From contig NZ_JAODNK010000116.1 in NCBI RefSeq assembly GCF_025465275.1, forward strand, positions 1 to 41,610: a stretch of 41,610 nt of DNA, written 5' to 3'. A program made the translations under genes and the position numbers. The notes under the pieces are model-generated. The model was not told the origin of the DNA. It saw only the letters and a list, made by a program, of their open reading frames with translations, and ran no database searches. This document shows, in pieces, positions 24,864 to 33,354 of the stretch. The DNA comes from Nocardia sp. (lineage in GTDB: Bacteria; Actinomycetota; Actinomycetes; Mycobacteriales; Mycobacteriaceae). Numbering within the stretch: the stretch's first letter is position 1; every line of letters starts with the position of its first letter.

Positions 24864-24958
24864 GCCCTACCCCGTAAATAGTTGAACGCAATCTTTACTC
24901 CTCGCTCGAATGTGCCGGACAACGGCATGAGAATCCGAGTAACGAGGACAGGTAGGGC
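24864..24958 (-). ncRNA. Candidate three-way-junction leader RNA
   Basis: The 24755-25046 gap has no gene but a nested fold. P1: GCCCTACC (24864-24871) with GGTAGGGC (24951-24958). P2: GTAAA (24874-24878) with TTTAC (24894-24898), and inside it TTG-AACG-CAA. P3: CCTCG/CGAGG (24900-24904, 24943-24947), CTCG/CGAG (24905-24908, 24936-24939) and TGCCG/CGGCA (24913-24917, 24923-24927). Junction linkers are only 2, 1 and 3 nt. The minus strand is favoured because the ATPase-remnant operon begins 110 bp downstream in that sense. It matches no riboswitch class I know. A weaker hairpin (24803-24824) lies between it and the gene. By-eye folding only. Confidence 0.4.
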
Positions 24959-25046
24959 TCCCGGACCGGACCGCGAATGCGTAGTCGTTCATGTGAAGAC
25001 TCTCGCGGAAAGCATTACGATCGGGCAACATTCGTTCGACTTAAAA

Positions 25047-26231
25047 TTACTGGGAATCGAAGTCGAAATCCTTCGGCGCCTTGGCGACCACCGCCAGCGG
25101 ATCGGTGAACAGCTGGTGCAGCACCACGGTCCCGGCGGCGGTCTCGAGCACCCGGCCGAAGAACGATGAGCCGGTGACCACCTCCTCCGGTCGCTCGCAC
25201 GCCGAGAATCGGCGCACCACATCGAGATAGGCCGCGCGCACCCCCGGCACCCGCACCAGGGCCTGATCGACGACAACCACCGCGTCCGGGTCCAGCAAAT
25301 CGATGACGACCGCGATCACCCGGCCCAGGACTTCGGCCCGATCCACGAACAGCGCGCGGGCCTGTTCGTTGCTGCTCGCGGCGGTGACGAGATCGGCAAT
25401 GCCGTGCACCGGCAGCGAAGCGAGTTGCGCCCGGGCCACCAGGGCCCGATCGGCGCAGTCCGCCAGCGCATCCTCCGCGGTCTCCCCGCCGACCAGGCGG
25501 GTGATCGCACCCGCGGCCGAACGCGGGCCGTAGTGCACGCGGCCGTGCACCGCGAACGCCACATCGATCACATTGCCGACGAACAGCACCACCGTCGCCG
25601 CGGCATCACGCGCATGGCCGAACAATTGTTCCGCGTGCACCATGGCACGGGTATGACTGTCGAGGGTGACCGGCAGCCCGGTCTCATCCGAAAGATACTG
25701 CCGCACAGCGACATTGTGCCAATGCAAGGTGCTGTGATCGACGACCGAACCGGCATGACTGTCCACCCAGCCGCCGATCGCCACCCCCACGCCCAGCACG
25801 CGCTCGGTCAATTCGTCCCGCAACCGCCGCACCTCTGCCGCGGCGGATGCGAGAATCCGATCAGGATCCAGACCGACATGCGGCACCCGATGCGAAAGCC
25901 GCACCGCACCAGCGATATCGATCGCAGCGACCGTGGTGTGCTCAGCGGCAATATGCACACCGATCACCACATTGCCCGCAATATTCAGCACCAGCGGCGA
26001 ATGCGGCCGCCCCATCCCCGCGGGCCCCGCCGTCTCCGGCAGCTCGATCAACAGCCCCGCCGCCACCAGCGCCCGCACATGCGCGGTCACCGTCGCCGGC
26101 GACAACCCCGCCAACTTGGCGATCGCGCTGCGCGGCGCACTCCCCTGCTCCAGGACCGCCCGCAATACCGCCCCAGCACTATTACCCCCAGCCGTCACCG
26201 CCATCTCACCTCGATCGATCGGTGCCATCAT
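25047..26231 (-). CDS. ROK family transcriptional regulator
   Basis: About 394 residues from ATG 26231; ATG 26204 is an alternative and the ribosome sites do not decide. An N-terminal MarR-like winged helix (SAPRSAIAKLAGLSPATVTA) precedes a ROK actin-like domain (VVIGVHIAAEHTTVAAIDI, GVGVAIGGWVDSHAGSVVD, SAAGAITRL). The zinc motif CxCGxxGCxE of typical ROK proteins is absent and the usual ENDANAA is replaced by DSHTRA, so sugar-kinase activity is unlikely. It lies between the symporter pair and the monooxygenase operon, all on the minus strand. It may repress either, with a small ligand instead of a sugar. Confidence 0.85.
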   Translation of the reverse strand: MMAPIDRGEMAVTAGGNSAGAVLRAVLEQGSAPRSAIAKLAGLSPATVTAHVRALVAAGLLIELPETAGPAGMGRPHSPLVLNIAGNVVIGVHIAAEHTTVAAIDIAGAVRLSHRVPHVGLDPDRILASAAAEVRRLRDELTERVLGVGVAIGGWVDSHAGSVVDHSTLHWHNVAVRQYLSDETGLPVTLDSHTRAMVHAEQLFGHARDAAATVVLFVGNVIDVAFAVHGRVHYGPRSAAGAITRLVGGETAEDALADCADRALVARAQLASLPVHGIADLVTAASSNEQARALFVDRAEVLGRVIAVVIDLLDPDAVVVVDQALVRVPGVRAAYLDVVRRFSACERPEEVVTGSSFFGRVLETAAGTVVLHQLFTDPLAVVAKAPKDFDFDSQ

Positions 26232-26265
26232 CCGCACCGACGCCACCCCGCCGGAACCCTTGCGA

Positions 26266-27744
26266 TCAGGGCGATTCTGAGATTGCCCGGCGTACCGGGC
26301 TTGCAACCACCGCGCTGCCGCCGGCCGCGAATGAGACGGACGTCGCGACGAGGAGATTTACCAGGAGGGCAATCAGACCGCCGTTCATGCCGAAGAGGGG
26401 GTCTTTGCCCAGGAGATGCAGCAGCAGGACGATTGCGGTGCCGGTGATCAGGCCCGCGGTTACTCCGGCCGTGGACAGGCGGCGCCAGTAGAGGCCCAGG
26501 AGTACGGCGGGGACCAGTTGCGCCATGCCCTCGTAGGACAGGACCGAGAGGTTTACCAGGGCCGAGGGGGAGAAGAGGGCTCCGGCCAGGGCCAGGGCTC
26601 CGACTATGAGGCAGACCAGTTGGGAGCGGGTGCGCTGACGGTTGGCAGAGAGGTCGGTGGAGCCCTTCAGGCCACCGCCGAGGATTGTTCTGCCCCAGAG
26701 GGTTCCGATGGAGACCAGGAAGACGCTCATCGGGACGATGGCCGACAGGGCGCCGGCGATGCCGATCACGGCCACCACGGCGGGTGGGAGTGAGTCGGTT
26801 ACCAGATCGAACAGCGCCAGATCGGGATTCGACAGGTGCGGTACGACGAACAGTGCGGCAGCGCCGATGAACATCGGGATGACCAGCAGCAGTTGATACC
26901 AGGGCAGGAATATTGAATTGCGGCGCAGCGCAGTGGGATTCGCGGCGGAAAGGTAGCCCGCGACGGTCGTCGGGAAGATGCCGATGGTCACCGCGTTCAG
27001 CACCACGGTGGACACGAACCAGGCCGCGCCGAAGGTGCCGCCACCGGCCCCGGGGAAGGTCAGCCACCGGGGCTTCTCGGCGACCATGCGGTCGAGCAGC
27101 TCACCCGGGCCGTCGAAGTAATGCCAGGGCACATAGATCGCGAGGAACGCCACCGACAGTACGGCGAGGCCGTCCTTCAGCACACTCACCCAGGCGGATC
27201 CGCGCAATCCCGAGGTGAGCACGAATGTTTCGGCCACGACGAACGACACCACGGCCGCGACCCTCAGATCCACCGAGCCGTAAGACATGGCATTCACCAC
27301 CACGCCCATGCCCTGAATCTGCAACTGCACGTAGGGAACCAGGAAGATCGTGCAGATCAGCGCCACCACAATGCCCAACCGGCGGGAGGCGAAGCGGTGC
27401 TCGGCAATATCGGCGATCGACATCAGATGGTGCCGCGCGCAGTAGGTCCAGATGAGCGGAGCGAGGAAGTAGGCGGCGACCAGACCGGTGCTGAGGTAGG
27501 CGATCAGATAGAAGATCGGGACGCCGTACCGGTACGACCAACCGGCCGCGCCGAGAAACGAGAAGCTCGTATACGACTCCCCCGCCATAAGCAGCAGCAC
27601 GAACAGCGTGCCCAGCCCGCGCCCGGAGATGGACCACTCCGACATAGAACGCTCCCGGCCGCGCCCCGACAGCACGCCGATCACCACCGTCGCGAGCATG
27701 GCCACCGTGAACAGCGATACCGCCACCACCGCCCGGCCGGTCAT
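26266..27744 (-). CDS. Sodium:solute symporter (SSS family)
   Basis: This 492-residue membrane protein starts at ATG 27744 in an ATGA overlap with the DUF3311 gene. It has about 13 hydrophobic helices. SSS landmarks are SISGRGLGTLFVLLLMAGES, YTSFSFLGAAGWSYRYG and the GALSAIVPMS segment. It should import an organic acid or similar solute with Na+ across the cytoplasmic membrane. Pairing with a small DUF3311 protein is common for actinobacterial members of the monocarboxylate/pantothenate branch. It is divergent from the flavoprotein-ferredoxin pair, which may process its substrate. Confidence 0.92.
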   Translation of the reverse strand: MTGRAVVAVSLFTVAMLATVVIGVLSGRGRERSMSEWSISGRGLGTLFVLLLMAGESYTSFSFLGAAGWSYRYGVPIFYLIAYLSTGLVAAYFLAPLIWTYCARHHLMSIADIAEHRFASRRLGIVVALICTIFLVPYVQLQIQGMGVVVNAMSYGSVDLRVAAVVSFVVAETFVLTSGLRGSAWVSVLKDGLAVLSVAFLAIYVPWHYFDGPGELLDRMVAEKPRWLTFPGAGGGTFGAAWFVSTVVLNAVTIGIFPTTVAGYLSAANPTALRRNSIFLPWYQLLLVIPMFIGAAALFVVPHLSNPDLALFDLVTDSLPPAVVAVIGIAGALSAIVPMSVFLVSIGTLWGRTILGGGLKGSTDLSANRQRTRSQLVCLIVGALALAGALFSPSALVNLSVLSYEGMAQLVPAVLLGLYWRRLSTAGVTAGLITGTAIVLLLHLLGKDPLFGMNGGLIALLVNLLVATSVSFAAGGSAVVASPVRRAISESP

Positions 27745-28037
27745 GAAAGCTCCTCCGCCGCAGCATTGTTCTCGTCGGCGGGCACGAATTCCTCGGCTCC
27801 CGCGCGGTAGGCCGGATCGAAGCGGGCGACCAGGGCGACCAGCGGACCACTCAGCACCGTCACCACCAGCAGGTATGCGATCAGGAACGGTATGCCGAAC
27901 AGGCGCGGCTCGATGCGGTTGGCGACCACCGGCGTCAGGCAGTACAGAACGCCGGGAAGCAGCAGCAGCCACAGCACCGGCCCACGGCGGCGCAGGGGAA
28001 TCGCCGGTGCGGGACCGGACGGTGCGAGTTCAGCCAT
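27741..28037 (-). CDS. DUF3311 small membrane protein
   Basis: This 98-residue protein starts at ATG 28037 behind AGGAG. Two hydrophobic segments (about 20-38 and 46-68; VLWLLLLPGVLYCLTPVVAN, PFLIAYLLVVTVLSGPLVAL) fit DUF3311, the usual upstream partner of SSS symporters. It overlaps the symporter start by 4 nt. The role is probably assembly or modulation of the transporter; this is inferred from context. Confidence 0.85.
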   Translation of the reverse strand: MAELAPSGPAPAIPLRRRGPVLWLLLLPGVLYCLTPVVANRIEPRLFGIPFLIAYLLVVTVLSGPLVALVARFDPAYRAGAEEFVPADENNAAAEELS

Positions 28038-28259
28038 GGACGTGCCTCTCCTGTGGTCCGAAGATCGACTACCCACACCCTTGCCGATCACCGGGCCGGC
28101 GACCAGTCACTGCCCTGCCGTGTCGCCCCGGACCTGCCTGCCTCGGCCGGCGAGCCGGACGACTGGCAGTCAGGATCGGCCTGATCGCAACCATACGGCG
28201 GAAGCGGTTGTCCGCCTTACGGTGTCCGGACACTCCTTCTCGTGTGAGGACCATGTCCT

Positions 28260-29852
28260 ATGAACGACACCTGGCAGACCGATACCGACGTTCTGGTTAT
28301 CGGCGGCGGGCCGGCCGCCTGTTGGGCCGCCATCCACGCCCGCCAAGCCGGGGCGCAGGTGATCCTGGTGGACAAGGGCTACTGCGGAACCAGCGGCGCC
28401 ACAGCGCCTTCCGGTACCGGCGTCTGGTACATCGCCCCCGAGGCCGCCGCCCGCGCCAATGCCAAGGCCAGCCGGGAGGCGCTGGGCGGGCATCTGGCCG
28501 ATCACTACTGGATGGACCGGGTGCTCGACCGGACCTACACGAATATGAATCGTCTCGCGGTGGAGGGCCGCTACCCGTTCCCGGTCGATCCGCACACCGG
28601 CGAGCCGTTGCGCACCGGCGTGCAGGGTCCGGAGTACATGCGCCGGATGCGCGCCTGGGTGAAGCGGCTCGGCGTCGAAATCCTCGACCACTCACCGGCA
28701 TTGGAGCTGCTCACCGATTCCGACGGGGTGGTGCGCGGTGCGGCGGGTTATCAGCGGCAACTCGATCGCGACTATCGCATCGCTGCGGGCGCGGTGGTGC
28801 TCGCCAGCGGCGGCTGCGCATTCCTGTCGCGCGCGCTGGGCACCAATGTCGACACCGGCGACGGCGCGCTCATGGCCGCCGAGGTGGGTGCGCGGTTCTC
28901 GGGCATGGAGTTCTCCAATGCCTATGCCATCGTGCCGAAGGGTTCGACCGTCACCAAAACCGCCTACTACGGATACGCCACCTTCTTCCACGAGAACGGC
29001 GAGGTCGTCGAGGGCGCCGGATCCACCAGGGGCCGCTCGGTCATCGCACGAACTCTGTTGACAGAGAAGGTGTTCGCACAGCTCGATCGTGCCGATGCCA
29101 CGGTGCAGGCCCAGATGCGAGTGGGGCAGCCGAACTTCTTCCTGCAGTTCGATCGGCGCGGGATCGATCCGTTCACCGACCGCTTCGAGGTGGATCTGCT
29201 CGCCGAGGGCACCGTGCGCGGAACCGGGGGAATCGATATCGTCGACGACGTGTGCGCCACCACGGTGCCCGGCTTGTACGCGGCCGGTGACGCGGCCACG
29301 CGGGAACGGATCTGCGGCGGCTTCACCGGTGGCGGCAGTCACAATTCCGCCTGGGCCATGTCCTCGGGCAGTTGGGCGGGAGCGGGAGCCGCAGCCTTCG
29401 CGCTGAGCTCGCCGCGACCGGACCAGCTCGCGCTGACGGGCGCGGGGCGCACCGGATTGCAGCCGGAGCACACCGAATCGGTGACCGCCGACGAGGTGGT
29501 GGCCGCGGCACAGGGTGAGCTGATTCCGTTCGAGAAGAACTATCTGCGGCACGGCGATCGGATTCGGCCCGCGCTCGATGCGCTGGACGAGCTGTGGGAG
29601 CGGGCGAAGGGACTCGGTGGCGGCGCTGGCGATGCACGGGTGCGGGCGCGTCAGGCCGCGGCGATCACCGCCGTGGGGCGGCTCATGTATCGATCAACGC
29701 TGCAGCGCAATGAGACTCGTGGGATGAGCAAGCGCGCCGATCACCCGGATTTGGATCCGGCGCAGCACCACCACATTCTGTCCGGCGGACTCGATCAGGT
29801 GTGGACCACCACCGCCGCGGCCGCCAATACCACCGTGGCGGTGGCGTCATGA
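28260..29852 (+). CDS. FAD-dependent oxidoreductase, fumarate-reductase/AprA-like
   Basis: This 530-residue protein starts at ATG 28260, nine bases after GTGAGGA. An N-terminal FAD Rossmann motif (VLVIGGGPAACWAAIHAR) and CGTSGATAPSGTG open it; a capping domain follows, and FAD is closed by GLYAAGDAATRERICGGFTG and GGGSHNSAW. The family includes fumarate reductase, aspartate oxidase and APS-reductase alpha subunits. It overlaps a 2x[4Fe-4S] ferredoxin by 4 nt, an arrangement like AprA-AprB. Such pairs often accompany sulfonate-type transport genes, but the reaction is unknown. No Tat or Sec signal, so cytoplasmic. Divergent from DUF3311/SSS. Confidence 0.85.
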   Translation: MNDTWQTDTDVLVIGGGPAACWAAIHARQAGAQVILVDKGYCGTSGATAPSGTGVWYIAPEAAARANAKASREALGGHLADHYWMDRVLDRTYTNMNRLAVEGRYPFPVDPHTGEPLRTGVQGPEYMRRMRAWVKRLGVEILDHSPALELLTDSDGVVRGAAGYQRQLDRDYRIAAGAVVLASGGCAFLSRALGTNVDTGDGALMAAEVGARFSGMEFSNAYAIVPKGSTVTKTAYYGYATFFHENGEVVEGAGSTRGRSVIARTLLTEKVFAQLDRADATVQAQMRVGQPNFFLQFDRRGIDPFTDRFEVDLLAEGTVRGTGGIDIVDDVCATTVPGLYAAGDAATRERICGGFTGGGSHNSAWAMSSGSWAGAGAAAFALSSPRPDQLALTGAGRTGLQPEHTESVTADEVVAAAQGELIPFEKNYLRHGDRIRPALDALDELWERAKGLGGGAGDARVRARQAAAITAVGRLMYRSTLQRNETRGMSKRADHPDLDPAQHHHILSGGLDQVWTTTAAAANTTVAVAS

Positions 29853-30190
29853 TCGAACTCGTCCGCGCGGGCGATTGCATCGCCTGCGATAAGTGCGTCG
29901 ATGTGTGCCCGACCAATGTCTTCGACCGCACCGACAGCGGAATCCCGCTCATCGCAAGGCAGTCCGACTGCCAGACCTGCTTCATGTGCGAGGCCTACTG
30001 CCCCACCGATGCCCTGTACGTCTCCCCCGAGGTCGCACCGCTGCCGGAGCCCGCCACGATTCCCGAAGACCACATCGGCCGCTACCGCAAGGAAATCGGC
30101 TGGGGACACGGGCGCAAGCCCGGCAGCCTGCTTGCCGTCGGTCCCCGTCTCCCACACGGTGCGCCGCCGCCGCGCCTGTCCGAGCTCTGA
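29849..30190 (+). CDS. 2x[4Fe-4S] ferredoxin subunit
   Basis: This 113-residue protein starts at ATG 29849 inside the flavoprotein stop (ATGA). Two CxxCxxCxxxCP motifs are complete: C10, C13, C16, C20 and C41, C44, C47, C51. A 60-residue tail (VSPEVAPLPEPATIPEDHIG, GRYRKEIGWGHG) is longer than in free ferredoxins and resembles AprB-type subunits that clamp a flavoprotein. It should pass electrons to or from the FAD protein. The external donor is unknown. Confidence 0.92.
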   Translation: MIELVRAGDCIACDKCVDVCPTNVFDRTDSGIPLIARQSDCQTCFMCEAYCPTDALYVSPEVAPLPEPATIPEDHIGRYRKEIGWGHGRKPGSLLAVGPRLPHGAPPPRLSEL

Positions 30191-30219
30191 ATCGACTGGG
30201 AACCAGGGGGTTTCGGACG

Positions 30220-31122
30220 TCACTCGAGCCTGAGCGCGTCGAGAATCGTGTCGCGTAGCCAGCGCTGTGCCGGATCGGCGTCGAGCCGGGCATGCCAGAG
30301 CAGTCGCAGTTCGATCTCCGGCAGGTCGGCGGCTATGGGAAACCAGCGAATGCCGAAGGATCGGCCGTGCTGCTCGGCGAGACGCTGCGGGACGAGTCCC
30401 ACGTAGTGGCTCGACGAAACCAGCAGCGCGGCAACGGCAAAGGTGGGAACCACGGCCGCGATGTGGCGCTGCAGGCCCACCGCGTCGAGTGCGTCGTCGA
30501 GCGGTCCGCGAGCCCGTCCGCGACGCGAGGCCGAAACGTGCGGATGCCCGCACAGCTGCGCCAGGGTCGGGCGGCGATTCCTGCCCAGCGAACTGTCGGC
30601 GCGGACGATGCCGACCATGCGTTCCCGGTACAGCACTGCCGTCCGAATGTCCGGCGCCGCAACATCACCTGCACTGATATCGAGATCGACCGATCCGTCG
30701 CGGAGCGCCTCGATGCTTTCGTTGCCCTCGTTGACGAAGCGCAGAATCACACCCGGTGCGACCGCGGCCGTGGCTTCGACCGCCGCCGTCGCCAGTGTCG
30801 CGGCGACGCCGTCATTGATGCGAATCGTGAAGGTGCGCTTCAGGTCTGAGATCCTGACCTCACGGTCGGCACTGATCAGCGCCGCTGCTTCGTCGAGCAG
30901 GGAGCGCACCCGCGGTGCGGTGCGCAGTGCGAACGGTGTCGGAGCCATCCCGCGACCGGCGCGCACGAGGATCGGATCGTTCATCGCCCGCCGCAGGCGG
31001 CCCAGTGCCCGGCTGGTCGCCGGGATGGACAGATGCAGGCGCTCGGAGGCTGCCGTGACGCTTCCGTCTTGCAGCAGCGCGTCGAATACACGCAGAAGAT
31101 TCAGGTCGAGCTGCTCGGTCAT
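30220..31122 (-). CDS. LysR family transcriptional regulator
   Basis: This 300-residue protein has an N-terminal winged helix-turn-helix (LLRVFDALLQDGSVTAASER, LHLSIPATSRALGRLR). A periplasmic-binding-like effector domain follows. It is divergent from a DHA2 MFS pump with 75 bp between starts, the classical LysR layout, and that gap holds TTGC/GCAA repeats. It probably activates the pump in response to an exported compound. Confidence 0.92.
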   Translation of the reverse strand: MTEQLDLNLLRVFDALLQDGSVTAASERLHLSIPATSRALGRLRRAMNDPILVRAGRGMAPTPFALRTAPRVRSLLDEAAALISADREVRISDLKRTFTIRINDGVAATLATAAVEATAAVAPGVILRFVNEGNESIEALRDGSVDLDISAGDVAAPDIRTAVLYRERMVGIVRADSSLGRNRRPTLAQLCGHPHVSASRRGRARGPLDDALDAVGLQRHIAAVVPTFAVAALLVSSSHYVGLVPQRLAEQHGRSFGIRWFPIAADLPEIELRLLWHARLDADPAQRWLRDTILDALRLE

Positions 31123-31124
31123 AG

Positions 31125-31160
31125 TTGCACTGTACGCAAGTCAAGATTACCCAAGTTGCG
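31125..31160. promoter_or_regulatory. Candidate LysR binding region
   Basis: TTGC-N7-GCAA (31125-31139) overlaps CGCAA...TTGCG (31135-31160) in the LysR/MFS divergent gap. This gives three half sites with about helical spacing, as expected for recognition and activation sites. Confidence 0.45.
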
Positions 31161-31197
31161 TGGCGCGCACACCCTCCACGTCCTTAACGTCGATCCC

Positions 31198-32706
31198 ATG
31201 CCACTCACCGATCTGATTCGCGCTCCAGAGGCGCGCAGCCCGTCCGCTGCCCCGGCCTCGCCGCGCAGCCTGCTCGCGGCCATGTGCGCCTGCGTCGTCC
31301 TGGTGGTCGGTATGGTCGCCGCGATCAATCTCGCCGTCCCGATGCTCGCCGCCAGCGCACTGCATCCGTCCGCGTCGGCGCTGGTCTGGATCGTCGACAC
31401 CTACGTCATCTTCTTCGCCTGCCTGGTGATCCCCGGCGGAGCCGCGGGCGATCGTTTCGGGCGCAAAGGCGTTCTGATCGCCGGGCTACTGCTGTTCGCG
31501 CTGGGCGCGCTGCTGTCGGCGCTGGCGCCGAACCTAATGCTGCTGCTGGTCAGCCGTGCGATCACCGGCGTCGGCGCTGCCGCCGTACTGCCCAATACCC
31601 TTGCCGTGCTGCTGCACGCGGTTCCCGCCGAGCGCAAGGGTCCGACCATCGCCGTCTGGGCATCGATGACTGGCATCGGCGGAGTGATCGGCAATGTCGG
31701 CGGCGGGGCGGTGCTGTCCGGGGGATCATGGCGCTGGTTGTTCATTGCGGCCGTGCCGATCTCGCTACTGCTCGCCGCGCTGGTCGGACGTATCGCGCCG
31801 GTATCACCGCGCCACGACCGCCGCCTCGATGCGCCCGGTGCGCTGCTGCTCGTCGGCGCCTCGGTGGCGCTGCTGCTGGGCATTGTCCAGGGACCCGAGG
31901 CGGGCTGGGGCAGCGTTACCGTCATTGCCGGATTCGGCTGCGCCGCAGTGCTGTTCACGGTGTGGATGATTGTCGAACTGAAAGTCGAACATCCGCTGCT
32001 CGATCCGCGACTGTTCCGTCTTCCGCACCTGCGCAGCGCCTGCCTCGGTATGACCGCGATCTTCTTCGGCATGTTCGCGCTGTTCTATATCAATGCCTCA
32101 TTCCTGCAGTACGGCAAGGGATTCAGCGTGCTGCGGACCGGACTGGGCATCATCCCGCTCACCGTTCCGATCATCCTCGGCGCCCGGCACATCGGACGCC
32201 TGACACAGCGCATCGGACTCGATGCCACCATCGCCCTGGCCTTCGGATTTGTCGGCTGCGGACTACTCGGCCTGTCCACCAGCAGTGCGCAGACCCCGTA
32301 CCCGGTCTACGCCGCCTGGCTCATCGTCACCGGAATCGGTGTGACACTGGCACTTCCGACGCTCTCGGGCGCCATCGCCGGCTCGCTGCCGCCCGCCCAA
32401 GCCGGGGTCGGCGCCGGTTTGCAGGCCACCACCCGCGAGTTCGGCAGCGCCCTCGGCGTGGCCGTCATCGGCACGGTGCTCACCGCGCGATTCGCCGCCG
32501 CACTACCGCAGGACATCCGCGCCGATCACAACCCGCACACCGTCGCACAGGCCCTCGCCACCACTTCGGGACGCAGCCACGACATCATCACCGCATTCAT
32601 CTCGGCCGCGGACGCCGGACTGCGTGTGGTCGGTGTGACCGTCCTCGTCCTCGGCGTACTCGTTCTGCTGCAGTCGCTGCTCTCGCGGCGCGGCACTACC
32701 GCGTAG
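31198..32706 (+). CDS. MFS drug exporter, DHA2 family (14 TMS)
   Basis: This 502-residue protein starts at ATG 31198. Motif A appears as GGAAGDRFGRKGVL after the second helix, and motif C-like text (GVGAAAVLPNTLAVL, GGVIGNVGGGAVL) follows. About 14 hydrophobic helices place it with DHA2 proton antiporters that expel drugs or dyes. The divergent LysR gene is its likely regulator. A hairpin at 32750-32779 may end the transcript. Confidence 0.92.
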   Translation: MPLTDLIRAPEARSPSAAPASPRSLLAAMCACVVLVVGMVAAINLAVPMLAASALHPSASALVWIVDTYVIFFACLVIPGGAAGDRFGRKGVLIAGLLLFALGALLSALAPNLMLLLVSRAITGVGAAAVLPNTLAVLLHAVPAERKGPTIAVWASMTGIGGVIGNVGGGAVLSGGSWRWLFIAAVPISLLLAALVGRIAPVSPRHDRRLDAPGALLLVGASVALLLGIVQGPEAGWGSVTVIAGFGCAAVLFTVWMIVELKVEHPLLDPRLFRLPHLRSACLGMTAIFFGMFALFYINASFLQYGKGFSVLRTGLGIIPLTVPIILGARHIGRLTQRIGLDATIALAFGFVGCGLLGLSTSSAQTPYPVYAAWLIVTGIGVTLALPTLSGAIAGSLPPAQAGVGAGLQATTREFGSALGVAVIGTVLTARFAAALPQDIRADHNPHTVAQALATTSGRSHDIITAFISAADAGLRVVGVTVLVLGVLVLLQSLLSRRGTTA

Positions 32707-32749
32707 TGACGTATGACCTGCTCTGGTCTCCATCAGAAAGGCGCTGTCC

Positions 32750-32779
32750 GCCCTTGCCGACGAGTTCGCAGGCAAGGGC
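32750..32779. terminator. Candidate convergent terminator hairpin
   Basis: GCCCTTGCC (32750-32758) and GGCAAGGGC (32771-32779) are exact 9-nt arms with a 12-nt loop, in the 96-bp gap where the MFS gene converges on the deazaflavin-family gene. Confidence 0.5.
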
Positions 32780-32802
32780 AGTCGGCGCGACGGAGAGTGT
32801 GC

Positions 32803-33222
32803 TTACGCGCGGCGCAGGGCGAGGACCGGGATCGTGCGGATGCCCTCGGTCTTGACGGCGTATTCGGCGAAGCCGGGATAGCGGCGACCCTGCTCGGTAT
32901 AGATCCGATCCCGGTCGGGGCCGGTCACTTCCACGACGGTGACCGGGTATTTCGCCGTGCCGACCTCGATCTCGGCCTCTCCCGCGGTAGTGAGGTTGTA
33001 GTACCAGTCGGGGTTGGTCGGAGCGCCACCCTTGGAGGCGAACACATAGATGGTCGCCGGGTCCTGCTCGTCCTGCATGAACATCATCGGGCTGACGGTC
33101 TTGCGGCCGGACTTGCGGCCCACATGATGCACCAGCACCATCGGCGCGCCCTCGAACGGACCGCCCACCCGGCCCTCATTGGCTCGGAACTCGGCGACGA
33201 TATTCGCATTCCAGTCAGTCAT
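32803..33222 (-). CDS. Deazaflavin (F420)-dependent nitroreductase family protein
   Basis: This 139-residue protein starts at ATG 33222 behind AGGAGGA. It is a split-barrel protein of the Ddn/DUF385 family (PF04075): MVLVHHVGRKSGRKTVSPMM, VFASKGGAPTNPDWYYNL, EIEVGTAKYPVTVVEV, with RYPGFAEYAVKT near the end. Members use F420H2 to reduce quinones, enones or nitro compounds at the membrane or cytosol, and are numerous in Mycobacteriales. Its substrate is unknown and it seems to be a single-gene unit. Confidence 0.9.
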   Translation of the reverse strand: MTDWNANIVAEFRANEGRVGGPFEGAPMVLVHHVGRKSGRKTVSPMMFMQDEQDPATIYVFASKGGAPTNPDWYYNLTTAGEAEIEVGTAKYPVTVVEVTGPDRDRIYTEQGRRYPGFAEYAVKTEGIRTIPVLALRRA

Positions 33223-33354
33223 GCCGCACTTCCTCCTGGTCTCGACGGATGCAGCCCTGCGTGCGCTGCCCGACAAGTATCAGCGGGAACTCGTGACGCC
33301 CTATTCCGCGACACCCTCGCCATCGAAAAGCAGTGCGGGAGCGATGCGCTCGGA

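Noticed and set aside
24864..24958. Leader as a known TPP or SAM riboswitch
   Set aside because: The conserved CTGAGA/TAATGCCAGC (TPP) and SAM-I/IV core sequences are absent on both strands.
24882..25169. 95-codon plus-strand frame
   Set aside because: It overlaps the structured leader and the end of the ROK gene and has no convincing start or homology.
31284..32855. 523-codon open frame in another phase
   Set aside because: The overlapping frame has 14 membrane helices and MFS motifs; this one is Arg/Pro-rich noise.
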